23,904 nucleotides of DNA from a virus. The translations under genes and the position numbers were made by a program. The stretch spans positions 1 to 23,904 of the IMG/VR virus record IMGVR_UViG_3300028388_000793. One strand, 5' to 3'. Of the stretch, positions 1-6,896 are shown piece after piece (positions within the stretch are counted from its first letter, which is position 1; each line of letters starts with the position of its first letter). Below the pieces are notes generated by a model. That model was not told the origin of the DNA. It did no database searches and saw nothing but the letters and a program-made list of their open reading frames with translations.

Positions 1-19
1 GTTCGTATCCAAATGCCAT
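1..19 (-). CDS. Start of an unidentified small gene, cut by the window edge
   Basis: Six codons (MAFGYE) begin at an ATG that overlaps the TAA stop of the preceding gene in a TAATG junction, the coupling used repeatedly in this cluster. Nothing can be said about function. The support is the overlap pattern only. Confidence 0.45.
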
Positions 20-327
20 TATTTCCATCCTCTGTGTTCAACTAACATTTCGATGTAGTCGTCTATGTTTTCAAAACCTTTTTCTTGACCGTTTATACGC
101 CAAGTCATATCACTACGATTGCTCCATTCGTACAAAAACCATTCCATATCAATGATCTCGTCCTCACTGAATATCTGTTTGATCAGCATATCGTTTTGAC
201 CGTGCAGAGTTTCAATGTACAGATTATCATAAAATGCGGTACGAATATCGCTTGGAATGGAGTCAATCCACTGCTCAGTCTTACAGTGATTCTCATAGAT
301 TTTTCTGAACAGTTTTATTTTAGTCAT
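19..327 (-). CDS. Hypothetical acidic phage protein, 102 aa
   Basis: I do not recognise a family. The protein is soluble, acidic and rich in aromatic residues, with several Trp in the C-terminal half (WFLYEW, TWRIN) and no cysteine motif, signal peptide or membrane segment. A GTG one codon upstream is possible, but the ATG overlapping the TGA of the upstream gene (TGATG) is the more likely start. It is a distal gene of the minus-strand small-gene cluster transcribed from the promoter near 3250. Early accessory proteins in such clusters often act on host functions, but that is only an inference here. Confidence 0.65.
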   Translation of the reverse strand: MTKIKLFRKIYENHCKTEQWIDSIPSDIRTAFYDNLYIETLHGQNDMLIKQIFSEDEIIDMEWFLYEWSNRSDMTWRINGQEKGFENIDDYIEMLVEHRGWK

Positions 328-452
328 CACTCACTCTTCCTTAGCTTTTTTATTTGGATGGTGAGCACTGCTCCAAATATCGTCATCAACGTGTTGAGGA
401 GCCAAAACGTAATGAGATGACCGAACGTGATCGGCGCATTAAGAATCTCCAT
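327..452 (-). CDS. Tiny single-pass membrane protein, 41 aa
   Basis: A 41-codon gene fits exactly between its neighbours: its ATG overlaps the TGA of the upstream gene and its own TGA overlaps the next ATG. Residues about 8-33 form one hydrophobic segment (FGHLITFWLLNTLMTIFGAV and on), followed by a basic tail (KKLRKSE), which predicts a bitopic inner-membrane peptide with the tail in the cytoplasm. No family is recognised. Position, stop/start coupling and composition support it as a real gene despite its length. It could be a small membrane effector; the sequence does not show which. Confidence 0.6.
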   Translation of the reverse strand: MEILNAPITFGHLITFWLLNTLMTIFGAVLTIQIKKLRKSE

Positions 453-656
453 CACTCACTCTCTACGTCTTTAACCCAGCGGACACCGAGCAGCAGCCAG
501 AACATTTGACGGTGGAACCAATTCGGATGGTGGCCTTTCATGGGCCTATAGCTCACGTCATACGCAATGCAGCTCCACTCGGAGAGCTTCGGGACTTGAA
601 TGGCTGTTTGCACCAGGCGAGGGTCAAAATTCTCCATGTCCACCTGTATCGATTCG

Positions 657-664
<8 letters not shown>
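452..664 (-). CDS. Hypothetical phage protein, 70 aa, GTG start
   Basis: The frame stays open further upstream, but the likely start is the GTG at 664. It has a purine-rich ribosome-binding site (AAAGGGAGAG) just upstream and overlaps the end of the preceding gene by 8 nt; longer starts would bury most of that gene. The C-terminal half is aromatic and basic (HHPNWFHRQMFWLLLGVRW), with a short hydrophobic run that may be membrane-associated. No known family is recognised. Confidence 0.55.
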
Positions 665-1271
<607 letters not shown>

Positions 1272-1272
<1 letters not shown>

Positions 1273-1754
1273 TACTCACCTTTCCAACTTAGGTTGTCAA
1301 TAAACACTTTAAGTGTGCGGTCATCATCCTGTAAACTATACTTGATTACTTCGTCGTCCTTTAGATACTTATCATAAGTACGACCTTTATCATCAATCAC
1401 TTCAAAGCGAGTTACATTCTTCATAGCACTCAACTCAAAACTATCGAAAATCATATTGTGTAGGTTAAAGTATCCACAACTCATGCCTTGGCCGTACATA
1501 CCCATATCAAATCCAAACACATCATACAGTGCACCACGATAAGTACGGCGATAACCTGCCGCAAGGGCGTCGTCCATCGTCACCCCGCTTGTCCTCCGAT
1601 TGTGCTCTTCCTCTGTGAGTTTTTGGCCGTTGATGTACCAAGCTTTTGTGCCGCTGGAAAACTCAACAGCAGGACCGTCCTCGCGGTGTCGTTCGCCGTC
1701 TAGGTACCAAGTCTTGGTGCCATCCTCAAAAACTTTAACGGTGTACTCTTTCAT
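1272..1754 (-). CDS. MORN-like repeat protein, 160 aa
   Basis: The N-terminal 50 residues carry two copies of a short beta-type repeat: DGTKTWYLDGERHREDGPAV at about residues 11-30 and a second, less perfect copy starting SSGTKAWYINGQKL. The pattern (G-T-K-x-W-Y-x-x-G, then H-R-E-D-G-P-A) is typical of MORN-type repeats common in phage and host proteins of unknown function. Residues about 55-160 form a distinct aromatic, acidic domain (YGQGMSCGYFNLHNM) that I cannot assign. The repeats suggest a binding scaffold, not an enzyme. Start and stop are both coupled to neighbours. Confidence 0.7.
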
Positions 1755-1906
1755 TGCTCACTCTCCTCTAGTGCCTTCAGTTCTGCCCGAAGTTCGCGGA
1801 GTCGCGCAAGATCATTGTAGTACGCAGAGCCATCAGCATAGGGTAAACGGATTTTAATGTATTCTATCAAATTCTTGATGGATTCAATCTCTTCAGACTT
1901 GTTCAT
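1751..1906 (-). CDS. Small coiled-coil-like hypothetical protein, 51 aa
   Basis: The frame remains open upstream, but the ATG at 1906 is preferred because longer starts would overlap the well-supported upstream gene almost fully. The product is highly charged and helical (LARLRELRAELKALEESEQ), with heptad-like Leu spacing suggesting a coiled coil. It overlaps the previous gene by 14 nt and the next by 4 nt (ATGA). Function unknown. Confidence 0.6.
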   Translation of the reverse strand: MNKSEEIESIKNLIEYIKIRLPYADGSAYYNDLARLRELRAELKALEESEQ

Positions 1907-2165
1907 TGTAATCGTGGTCTTGATTGGATTGACGACGAAGAGTGTGAAACTCCTTACAGTGCTCTTCAAAGGTATTCCACATCTTTTCAAAACGCATCGA
2001 ATAGACACTCTGAATGCCCAGGAGGAGGTTCAAGATTTTATCTGTATGTTCAGCAGACAGGTCTTTAAACGCTACATTTTCTCCAATATAATTGGCAGCA
2101 TCTTTGACATCATCAACAACATTCCAGCAGTTCATGATGTCTTGCTCAAGGTCAAAGATTTTCAT
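1893..2165 (-). CDS. Conserved small phage protein, 90 aa
   Basis: The N-terminus (MKIFDLEQDIMNCWNVVDDV) is familiar from small hypothetical proteins of T4-like marine phages. No enzymatic motif is visible, and it appears soluble, helical and acidic. The recollection of similar proteins is family knowledge from memory and was not checked. It starts inside an ATGA overlap with the upstream gene. It probably belongs to the early region. Confidence 0.7.
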   Translation of the reverse strand: MKIFDLEQDIMNCWNVVDDVKDAANYIGENVAFKDLSAEHTDKILNLLLGIQSVYSMRFEKMWNTFEEHCKEFHTLRRQSNQDHDYNEQV

Positions 2166-2443
2166 AAAACATACTCCTTGTTCGATTTAAGTTGCCATCG
2201 CTCTAAGACTGGACCATTTTCGTCTTCGTCGACGATAATATAAGCAATAGTTTTCTTGACGTTTGCGTAGCGATATCCTGACATACCACAAACTCCCTCG
2301 CCGCCTACCCAGACGATATGGGGATAGAATTCTCGATTTCCTTCAAAATAGGGACAAGTGTTTTCGGAGTATTCAAAGTGGTTGCCAGTTTCTTTTTCGA
2401 CAAAGCAACCAATCTGGTCTTTGGCATGCACTTGAAACGCCAC
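2162..2443 (-). CDS. Conserved small phage protein, 93 aa, GTG start
   Basis: I place the start at the GTG at 2443 because a near-perfect Shine-Dalgarno (AGGAGG) lies 6 nt upstream and because related phage proteins, as I recall them, begin with (M)AFQVHAKDQIG; upstream ATGs would lengthen the overlap with the preceding 48-aa gene. The sequence has a conserved-looking core (CPYFEGNREFYPHIVWVGGE) and an acidic strand (AYIIVDEDENGPVLERWQ). No catalytic motif is recognised. Function unknown; early cluster member. Confidence 0.7.
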   Translation of the reverse strand: MAFQVHAKDQIGCFVEKETGNHFEYSENTCPYFEGNREFYPHIVWVGGEGVCGMSGYRYANVKKTIAYIIVDEDENGPVLERWQLKSNKEYVL

Positions 2444-2444
2444 C

Positions 2445-2591
2445 TTACTCCTCCTCATATCCATCAAACCAACTATCACCTCGGGTGTCTTCTCGAGAGC
2501 AATGCGCTTGTGCTTCTTCGAGGGTCAGACCACGTTTAACTATTCGACTGGCGTCGTTAAAGCGAAACCGAACAATTTTATACGTTTTCAT
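2445..2591 (-). CDS. Small conserved phage protein, 48 aa (KTYKIVRF type)
   Basis: Begins MKTYKIVRFRFN, continues RGLTLEEAQAHCSREDTRG and ends WFDGYEEE. This matches, from memory, a widespread tiny phage protein family with the same LTLEEAQxHCxREDT core; its function is not known. The AGGAGG that serves as Shine-Dalgarno for the next gene is embedded in its terminal GYEEE codons. Its ATG overlaps the stop of the upstream gene (ATGA). Confidence 0.75.
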   Translation of the reverse strand: MKTYKIVRFRFNDASRIVKRGLTLEEAQAHCSREDTRGDSWFDGYEEE

Positions 2592-2767
2592 AGACAAAAA
2601 CTCTCCAGTTCATGAGGGTTGACCGTATAGAACTCAGCGAAGACTCGGTCCGGATCAGTTCCGGTATCGGACAACCAATTTTGGTAATCCAGCATCCTGC
2701 TGAAGACTTCGATAACATCATTGGTATCGCGGTCCTGCACTACGATAACGCCACCTTCAATAATCAT
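2588..2767 (-). CDS. Hypothetical phage protein, 59 aa
   Basis: The likely start is the ATG at 2767, which overlaps the TGA of the upstream 148-aa gene (ATGA). The product is acidic (MIIEGGVIVVQDRDTNDVIE) with a beta-rich N-terminus and a helix around SRMLDYQNWL. No family recognised, no cysteines apart from one near the C-terminus. It is translationally coupled to both neighbours. Confidence 0.6.
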   Translation of the reverse strand: MIIEGGVIVVQDRDTNDVIEVFSRMLDYQNWLSDTGTDPDRVFAEFYTVNPHELESFCL

Positions 2768-3210
2768 GCTACAACACCCCATCCGTAGTATTGTTTGTTG
2801 TAAGAAACTTTCGCTCCGTTTTTGCGGAGGTAGTAGGTCTCGATGCATCCGTCGACACCTTCCTTCCAGTAGTCTTCACGCTCACGCGTGATAGTGGCAT
2901 GCCACAGTTTCATGGTGCGGTCCCACTTGAGGACGATCGGGATCTCCCAATCCTCGCACTCGATCTCGCAATCGTCAAGGATCGTCCACTCCATGACCTC
3001 CTCGCGAGTGTAGAGCGTGTCGCACTCGATGACTTCGGTGAGGTGAGGGATGCCGTTCTTGCCGATCTTGAGGCACTGCTCAACTGTCAGGTTCTCGACG
3101 ACGTAGACTTCGCCACCCTTCGGTTTCCAGTACTGAGGGCACTCGCCACGACCGTCCCAGTCATGGGCACCGTAGTTCTCGTGGACTTGGGTATAGATAG
3201 CGAGTTTCAT
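2764..3210 (-). CDS. Conserved phage protein of unknown function, 148 aa, first gene of the early operon
   Basis: The first gene after the promoter at 3242-3270 and therefore probably strongly expressed early. The N-terminus (MKLAIYTQVHENYGAHDWDG) followed by GECPQYWKPKGG is a pattern I associate with a recurrent phage protein family without known function. The protein is rich in Trp, Tyr and acidic residues and has no membrane segment. Its base composition is clearly more GC-rich than the window average (for example 35 of 60 bases at 2881-2940), a trait shared with the first gene behind the third copy of this promoter (21448-21840). The leader has only a weak Shine-Dalgarno (GAGAAG). Confidence 0.75.
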   Translation of the reverse strand: MKLAIYTQVHENYGAHDWDGRGECPQYWKPKGGEVYVVENLTVEQCLKIGKNGIPHLTEVIECDTLYTREEVMEWTILDDCEIECEDWEIPIVLKWDRTMKLWHATITREREDYWKEGVDGCIETYYLRKNGAKVSYNKQYYGWGVVA

Positions 3211-3241
3211 AATCTTCTCTCATTTCTCAATTTATGAGGGT

Positions 3242-3270
3242 ATTATACACTGAGCAGACAGAGAAAGCAA
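3242..3270 (-). promoter_or_regulatory. Sigma70-like early promoter P1
   Basis: On the minus strand a TTGCTT -35 (3265-3270) and a perfect TATAAT -10 (3242-3247) are separated by 17 bp. The -35 lies in a block (TTTAGTTCTTGCTTTCTCTG) shared with the other two copies. The leader to the start at 3210 (ACCCTC, then TGAGAA) also resembles that of the copy at 21871. It would drive the small-gene cluster 19-3210 by host RNA polymerase. Confidence 0.75.
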
Positions 3271-3288
3271 GAACTAAATTTCTTTTAA

Positions 3289-3328
3289 AATCAAGGACTT
3301 AGGGGCATCCGGACGTAAGTCTTTGATT
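3289..3328 (-). terminator. Stem-loop SL1 of the intergenic promoter cassette
   Basis: Inverted repeat with 13-nt arms (3289-3301 and 3316-3328, one mismatch) and a 14-nt loop, placed just upstream of promoter P1 and downstream of the SprT-like gene. The AT-rich arms and the TTTT following on the minus strand suit an intrinsic terminator, possibly bidirectional. A second short palindrome (AAGGAAAAATTCCTT) lies at 3331-3345. It resembles the stem-loop part of PeSL cassettes of T4-type phages. Confidence 0.6.
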
Positions 3329-3378
3329 CATAAGGAAAAATTCCTTCATTGTTTATTTTTATCGTTCGGATGCTTTTC

Positions 3379-3393
3379 ATAGGCGATGCCTAT
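3379..3393. other. Short palindrome at the SprT-like gene stop
   Basis: The 15-bp sequence ATAGGCGATGCCTAT has 6-nt arms around a 3-nt loop. It overlaps the tandem stops (TGA TAG on the minus strand) of the SprT-like gene. The GIY-YIG gene at the other cassette also ends TGA TAG next to a hairpin (21987-22012). A role in transcript 3' ends is possible but not shown. Confidence 0.4.
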
Positions 3394-3830
3394 CAGTTGG
3401 AGAAGGGGATGTGGACGGGGAAGGTGCTATTGAAGATCTCTGCTTCCAGGCGGAATGCCTCCTCCTCCCAGGGTCGCTTTTCGTACTCGATACCATTGGC
3501 AGGTTTACCTTTCCAGGTCCATCCTCCATCTCCTCGGAGCTCTCCACGGAGAAATTGACGAGCATGGACCAATTCATGGGTCATTGTACGCATTAATTCT
3601 AAAAATGTAAGATTTCTATCAGTAAATGGACATTTCTTTGCGATAAACAAATAAGCATATTCTTTATCACCTTCACATAATCCTAATGCACCACCAATAT
3701 TATTCTTGAATTTAATTGTAATCGGACGTGTTCTAATTCTATGTAACTTTAATTGTTTTAATACATCTAAGGCATATAATCTAACAAGGTGTTTATTTTT
3801 GACTCTACCTTTTATAAACAAATTTTGCAT
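3393..3830 (-). CDS. SprT-like zinc metallopeptidase, 145 aa
   Basis: Residues about 82-92 contain the zincin signature THELVHARQF, with His85, Glu86 and His89 as predicted metal ligands and catalytic base. A downstream glutamate-rich helix (PWEEEAFRLEAE, residues 120-131) would give the third zinc ligand, as in the SprT/Spartan family. The C-terminal zinc ribbon of longer SprT proteins is absent, so this is a compact catalytic form, as I recall from T4-like marine phages. Cellular relatives degrade DNA-crosslinked proteins; the phage substrate is unknown. It is two nt downstream of the preceding gene and followed by stem-loop SL1. Confidence 0.8.
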   Translation of the reverse strand: MQNLFIKGRVKNKHLVRLYALDVLKQLKLHRIRTRPITIKFKNNIGGALGLCEGDKEYAYLFIAKKCPFTDRNLTFLELMRTMTHELVHARQFLRGELRGDGGWTWKGKPANGIEYEKRPWEEEAFRLEAEIFNSTFPVHIPFSN

Positions 3831-3832
3831 TA

Positions 3833-4135
3833 CTACTTTCCAATGTGCTTAATATTGTCTTTGGAAATTACCTGATATGCACCTTTATTATATGCAGGAG
3901 CGACAGTATAATTCTTACTAATCTCCTTCTTATTAATTATATCATTATCAATATTATGTTCTACGCCCATTCTAACAGGCAAACTTGGATACTTCTCATC
4001 ATTTAATCGGAAGTTACGTTGCGGTTTATAATTAGAGAATGAACGAGTATAAGTCTTAGACTTACCCCATGCATTATAATTCTTCTTGCGACCAGAAGCG
4101 TAACTACGCATATCGCCATGTTTGATAGAAGGCAT
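3833..4135 (-). CDS. Basic hypothetical phage protein, 100 aa
   Basis: Very rich in Lys, Arg, Asn, Ser and Tyr (RKKNYNAWGKSKTYTRSFSN), without hydrophobic segments or Cys motifs. It is probably nucleic-acid-associated or partly disordered. The ATG at 4135 has a good Shine-Dalgarno (GAGGAG, 5 nt spacing). It is the first gene behind the second cassette promoter region (4164-4194) and is followed by the SprT-like gene. Similar small basic proteins exist in T4-like marine phages, but I cannot give a function. Confidence 0.65.
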   Translation of the reverse strand: MPSIKHGDMRSYASGRKKNYNAWGKSKTYTRSFSNYKPQRNFRLNDEKYPSLPVRMGVEHNIDNDIINKKEISKNYTVAPAYNKGAYQVISKDNIKHIGK

Positions 4136-4160
4136 ACCGTCTCCTCAACTAAAATTACAA

Positions 4161-4194
4161 GGCATAGTATGCCTGGACCTGACAGAGAAAGCAA
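4161..4194 (-). promoter_or_regulatory. Early promoter P2 with a palindromic -10 region
   Basis: The block conserved with P1 (TTTAGTTCTTGCTTTCTCTG) ends at about 4185. A TACTAT -10 candidate (4164-4169) is 19 bp from TTGCTT (4189-4194) or 17 bp from GCTTTC (4187-4192), so the spacing is weaker than in P1 and P3. The -10 sits inside a perfect 13-bp palindrome (GGCATAGTATGCC, 4161-4173) absent from the other copies, which could be an operator. It would drive 3833-4135 and the SprT-like gene. Confidence 0.5.
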
Positions 4195-4214
4195 GAACTA
4201 AATTCTCTTATGTT

Positions 4215-4239
4215 TCAAGGACTTACGATAACTCCTTGA
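4215..4239. terminator. Stem-loop SL2 of the intergenic promoter cassette
   Basis: Arms of 11 nt (4215-4225 and 4229-4239, one mismatch) around a 3-nt CGA loop. The arm sequence (CAAGGACTTA) is shared with SL1, but the long loop of SL1 and SL3 is missing. It lies between divergent promoters, so it is more likely a relic or an insulator than the terminator of an adjacent gene. Confidence 0.5.
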
Positions 4240-4280
4240 TTTGTAAGGAAATTTAAATTTCGTTATGAATCAGTGACTTA

Positions 4281-4288
4281 TATAAATA
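4281..4288 (+). promoter_or_regulatory. T4-type late promoter
   Basis: The exact octamer TATAAATA, the consensus recognised by the T4-family late sigma factor (gp55) with the sliding clamp, stands 27 nt before the GTG at 4315. Transcription would start about 6-7 nt downstream, leaving a short leader with the AGGAGG site. It is the best late-promoter match in the window and drives the only plus-strand genes. Confidence 0.8.
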
Positions 4289-4314
4289 GACTAGAGACCA
4301 CAGGAGGATGCAGC

Positions 4315-4578
4315 GTGGACGACCTATTTGACTTCGGATTCACGGCAGTTGACGAGACTGAGCTTGAGGCAGTCCAGAAAGCATCTGCTCAGGTAGAGTC
4401 CGTGTCTTCTACGGTAGAAGAAACTCAGGCAAAATTAGATGGACTCTTTAATGCCATTCAACCATTACTTACGAATTTAAAAAAGAATCCGGAAAAAGAA
4501 TATATCCTCTGGCCAAATAGATTGGACAAGATTGAACAGTTCGAAGATCATATTCAAAATATTTACAAGGGTCAGTGA
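4315..4578 (+). CDS. Small acidic coiled-coil protein, 87 aa, GTG start, late gene
   Basis: The GTG at 4315 is chosen because AGGAGG lies 7 nt upstream and because the longer in-frame start at 4273 would precede the late promoter. The N-terminus VDDLFDFGFTAVDETELEAV is short, acidic and hydrophobic, then residues about 18-50 form a helical, heptad-like stretch (ASAQVESVSSTVEETQAKLD) consistent with a coiled coil. From memory, T4-like marine phages carry a coil-containing protein with a similar DLFDFGFTAVDE start. Late expression and the following gene suggest a structural or assembly role, but that is inference. Its stop overlaps the next start (TGATG). Confidence 0.7.
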   Translation: MDDLFDFGFTAVDETELEAVQKASAQVESVSSTVEETQAKLDGLFNAIQPLLTNLKKNPEKEYILWPNRLDKIEQFEDHIQNIYKGQ

Positions 4579-5399
4579 TGCTTTATAACGATAATCCCGA
4601 ATTAATAATCAGTTCTTTGACTGAAGGTACGCATTATTCTTCGGTCTATAATAAGTATCAGAAAATCGAGTTTAAAGAAAAACTCGAACAAAATATCGCA
4701 AAGATTGTAAAAGAAAAACATCTCTATCTAAACTATAAAACTGAGTTGAATAATGCGGTAGAAGAAATTATCAACAAGGTCCCATATTATCTAAACTTCC
4801 TTGCTTCTAGGAATTATCTTAATGTTTTATTTGTCGGATACTATGATGCTGGAAAGATTGACTGGTTAAGAAGATATAATTCGGACAGTTATCATGATGA
4901 AGTTCCGGAGGAGAGAAAACCTCTTGAAACCTTTATGGATTATAATACTCTCTTTCAATTTATACCAATAGTTTGTAAGGAATTTGGGTATAATATAAAT
5001 TTCAAGGTGCTAAGACCAGTTGAATCAAAACACAATATTCTTATGCATGATCTTTATGATTTTTTTATCCCAAATAATATTCAAACCTACGGACCGCAAT
5101 ACGTCCATGGCAAAGAAGTTACCATACAAAACTTTGATTATGATGCGATTGTATTCTTGGGTGTGCCTAGCAATTCAAATCAAGAGCAAATAAGCGAAAA
5201 TTGGTTTGGATTCGGTAGACACTCCTGCGAATTAATTGATTTTTACTATGGGCAAGAAAAAAGGTTCTCGAATTCCGTAGATATTTCTCCAGATATTGCA
5301 AGAACCATTTCTATCCGATCTGAATGGGATTATCATTCTAGAGTCACTGGTCTCTCTATAGACAATCGAATCCTAGAGAAAACTATCAGTATACTTTAG
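4578..5399 (+). CDS. Unknown phage protein, 273 aa, late gene
   Basis: No family is recognised. The N-terminal 80 residues are helical and charged; a hydrophobic beta-like stretch (YLNVLFVGYYDAGKIDWLRR) near residues 80-100 looks like the first strand of a Rossmann-type fold, and a similar strand (YDAIVFLGVPSNS) recurs near 190-205. These could belong to a nucleotide- or SAM-binding domain, but no diagnostic glycine motif is clear. It is transcribed with the preceding small protein from the late promoter at 4281. It converges on, and overlaps by 4 nt, the opposing gene ending at 5396. Alternatively it is a virion-associated protein. Confidence 0.65.
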   Translation: MLYNDNPELIISSLTEGTHYSSVYNKYQKIEFKEKLEQNIAKIVKEKHLYLNYKTELNNAVEEIINKVPYYLNFLASRNYLNVLFVGYYDAGKIDWLRRYNSDSYHDEVPEERKPLETFMDYNTLFQFIPIVCKEFGYNINFKVLRPVESKHNILMHDLYDFFIPNNIQTYGPQYVHGKEVTIQNFDYDAIVFLGVPSNSNQEQISENWFGFGRHSCELIDFYYGQEKRFSNSVDISPDIARTISIRSEWDYHSRVTGLSIDNRILEKTISIL

Positions 5400-5515
5400 A
5401 AAATTAATTGTGCTACAATGATGCAACCCAGAATTAAAAGAACTGAGGGGTAATTATAGAACACAACGACGAAATCATCTTTTATGTCAATAATCTTTTC
5501 TCTTAGATTAAACAT
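5396..5515 (-). CDS. Tiny single-pass membrane protein, 39 aa
   Basis: The ATG at 5515 has a strong Shine-Dalgarno (GAGGAGG, 6 nt spacing) located in the last codons of the upstream gene. The N-terminus is charged (MFNLREKIIDIKDDF) and residues about 17-39 form one hydrophobic segment ending at the C-terminus (YPSVLLILGCIIVAQLIF). It is predicted to be a C-tail membrane peptide. Its stop codon overlaps that of the convergent plus-strand gene. No family is recognised. Confidence 0.6.
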   Translation of the reverse strand: MFNLREKIIDIKDDFVVVFYNYPSVLLILGCIIVAQLIF

Positions 5516-6134
5516 TAGATGCCTCCTCTTTTTTTCTTGACACCACAATTTCAACATTTTTCGGAATTTGAATTTTGATATTCGAATGACCATGGTAAAG
5601 AACGAATTTTGTGTTTTTAAACTCTTGGAACATATAACTGAAAATTGGTCTCCAGTTATTCGCTAGACGATGAGTATTATTCGCACCTCTATCACTAGAG
5701 AGAATAAAATCAGTTGTGCTCCGTAGATTTAAATCAAATAGCGAATCGAATCCATAAATGTGTATCTCAGACGCTTTCATTACACGAGCAGCATAATCAA
5801 CTGCCATATGACCGCAACTGAAGTTTGTTGCAGTTTTAGCATATTTCGGAACATGCTGGTGAAATGCTTTTATGCAATGAGAATATTTAAGGTAAAAATC
5901 GGGTTTCATCTCCATCCATCTACGTGGACGAGTTCCAAGAATCCAATCATACATGTCAAGTTTTATCTCGCCGCGAGTCAGAGCGTCCATCATCTTGAAG
6001 TCTACCATGCAAGTTGCATAAACTTCTTTTCTCGGCAATTCAAAAGGAGGCATGTTACAAACTAGGAGTTTGCCGGGAGTTCCCCTTTTAAAAAAACTTG
6101 CATGGTCACCATTACCCAATACATTCGCTCTCAT
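5508..6134 (-). CDS. Sialyltransferase/DUF115-like protein, 208 aa (tentative)
   Basis: The N-terminus (MRANVLGNGDHASFFKRG) has the G-N-G-x-x-S/A shape of nucleotide-sugar-binding proteins of the sialyltransferase (GT42-like) and DUF115 groups. A central segment (GHMAVDYAARVMKASEIHIY, then GFDSLF) fits the family theme of a conserved helix followed by a strand and G-x-D. The fit is from motif shape only. A role in adding sugar to a phage or host glycan would match the island further downstream, although this gene is separated from it by nuclease and spanin genes. Other possibilities are an unknown Rossmann-like fold. It overlaps the thermonuclease gene by 4 nt (ATGA). Confidence 0.45.
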   Translation of the reverse strand: MRANVLGNGDHASFFKRGTPGKLLVCNMPPFELPRKEVYATCMVDFKMMDALTRGEIKLDMYDWILGTRPRRWMEMKPDFYLKYSHCIKAFHQHVPKYAKTATNFSCGHMAVDYAARVMKASEIHIYGFDSLFDLNLRSTTDFILSSDRGANNTHRLANNWRPIFSYMFQEFKNTKFVLYHGHSNIKIQIPKNVEIVVSRKKEEASNV

Positions 6135-6622
6135 GATCTATTTCTCTTCTCCATAATGGCAACTGCTTTATCATAATCTGCCTGTGACACAACACCTTCG
6201 GCAAGAAGTTTTTGACGATTGACCATATGCTTTGCCTGAATCTCTTCCTTGCTACCACCATAGTAGTCAACGCAATGCCCCTCTTCCATTAGAATTTGCG
6301 TAACTGGGCGCCAGGCATCGTTCTTAGCATCATAGACATTAAAGTCACCAAGCACTCGACCAAACTTGCCTTTCATGTCCTCACCATCCTTAGAGACTTG
6401 AGTCTTAAGTGTGGCAGTCTTTCCAAGTAGTTCTTTGAGTCGCTTTTTGGCAGCAAGACCAAAGACTTTTTCAACCTTGTCCGAGGTGCGAGACTCCGGG
6501 GTGTCAATCCCCATGATCCGAACACGCTCGTCGGTCATGACAATATCAAACCCCAGTTCAATATCAACGTCTACCGTATCGCCGTCAACGACTCTACGAA
6601 TTCTTGCTCTATACTCATACAT
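6131..6622 (-). CDS. Thermonuclease-like (SNase family) protein, 163 aa
   Basis: The OB-fold nuclease signature is nearly complete: VVDGDTVDVD at residues 11-20 (metal-binding aspartates), VRIMGIDTPESR at 34-45 with Arg35, Asp40 and Glu43 in the positions of the staphylococcal nuclease catalytic residues, and a later GKFGRV with Arg89 as candidate second catalytic arginine. No signal peptide is present with the start at 6622, so it should be cytoplasmic and could attack host or competitor DNA or RNA. The start is set by an 8-nt overlap with the upstream gene; the extended frame further upstream would run deep into that gene. Confidence 0.85.
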   Translation of the reverse strand: MYEYRARIRRVVDGDTVDVDIELGFDIVMTDERVRIMGIDTPESRTSDKVEKVFGLAAKKRLKELLGKTATLKTQVSKDGEDMKGKFGRVLGDFNVYDAKNDAWRPVTQILMEEGHCVDYYGGSKEEIQAKHMVNRQKLLAEGVVSQADYDKAVAIMEKRNRS

Positions 6623-6896
6623 CTTCGTCACTACCTTTGCCGAAAAAGTCATTCCAATCAGGAGTGTCGCCACCTACGACACGAACCCCAGGAATATCCC
6701 ATTCGTCTTCGTCAAAATATCTATCGCACATCTCAAGCATCTCGTGATACTCTGCCATCTTGGTCATTTCGCTTGTGACAGCTTCCATGATGTCAGGATG
6801 CTCACCGATACCCGAAGGATTCTCAAGGTAAACTTCAACGTTCATTCTATGTCTTTCTAGCTGTCCTTCCGCATAACTACGGATTGCGAACAGCAT
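6615..6896 (-). CDS. Conserved small phage protein, 93 aa
   Basis: The start at 6896 (MLFAIRSYAEGQLERHRMNV) gives an N-terminus like that of small T4-like phage proteins I recall, with the following EVYLENPSGIGEHPDIMEAV as the most conserved part. An alternative ATG at 6845 (MNVEVYLENP) is possible. The chosen start overlaps the o-spanin gene by 20 nt. The protein is acidic and helical with an EMTKMAEYHEMLEM stretch. Function unknown. Confidence 0.65.
   Translation of the reverse strand: MLFAIRSYAEGQLERHRMNVEVYLENPSGIGEHPDIMEAVTSEMTKMAEYHEMLEMCDRYFDEDEWDIPGVRVVGGDTPDWNDFFGKGSDEDV

Noticed and set aside
2791-3237. Long plus-strand open frame (148 codons) opposite the first early gene
   Set aside because: It mirrors the minus-strand gene 2764-3210 in a GC-rich stretch, has no ribosome-binding site, and would run across the minus-strand promoter P1.
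6411-6860. Plus-strand open frame of 149 codons
   Set aside because: Opposite the thermonuclease and the next gene, both with strong family evidence.
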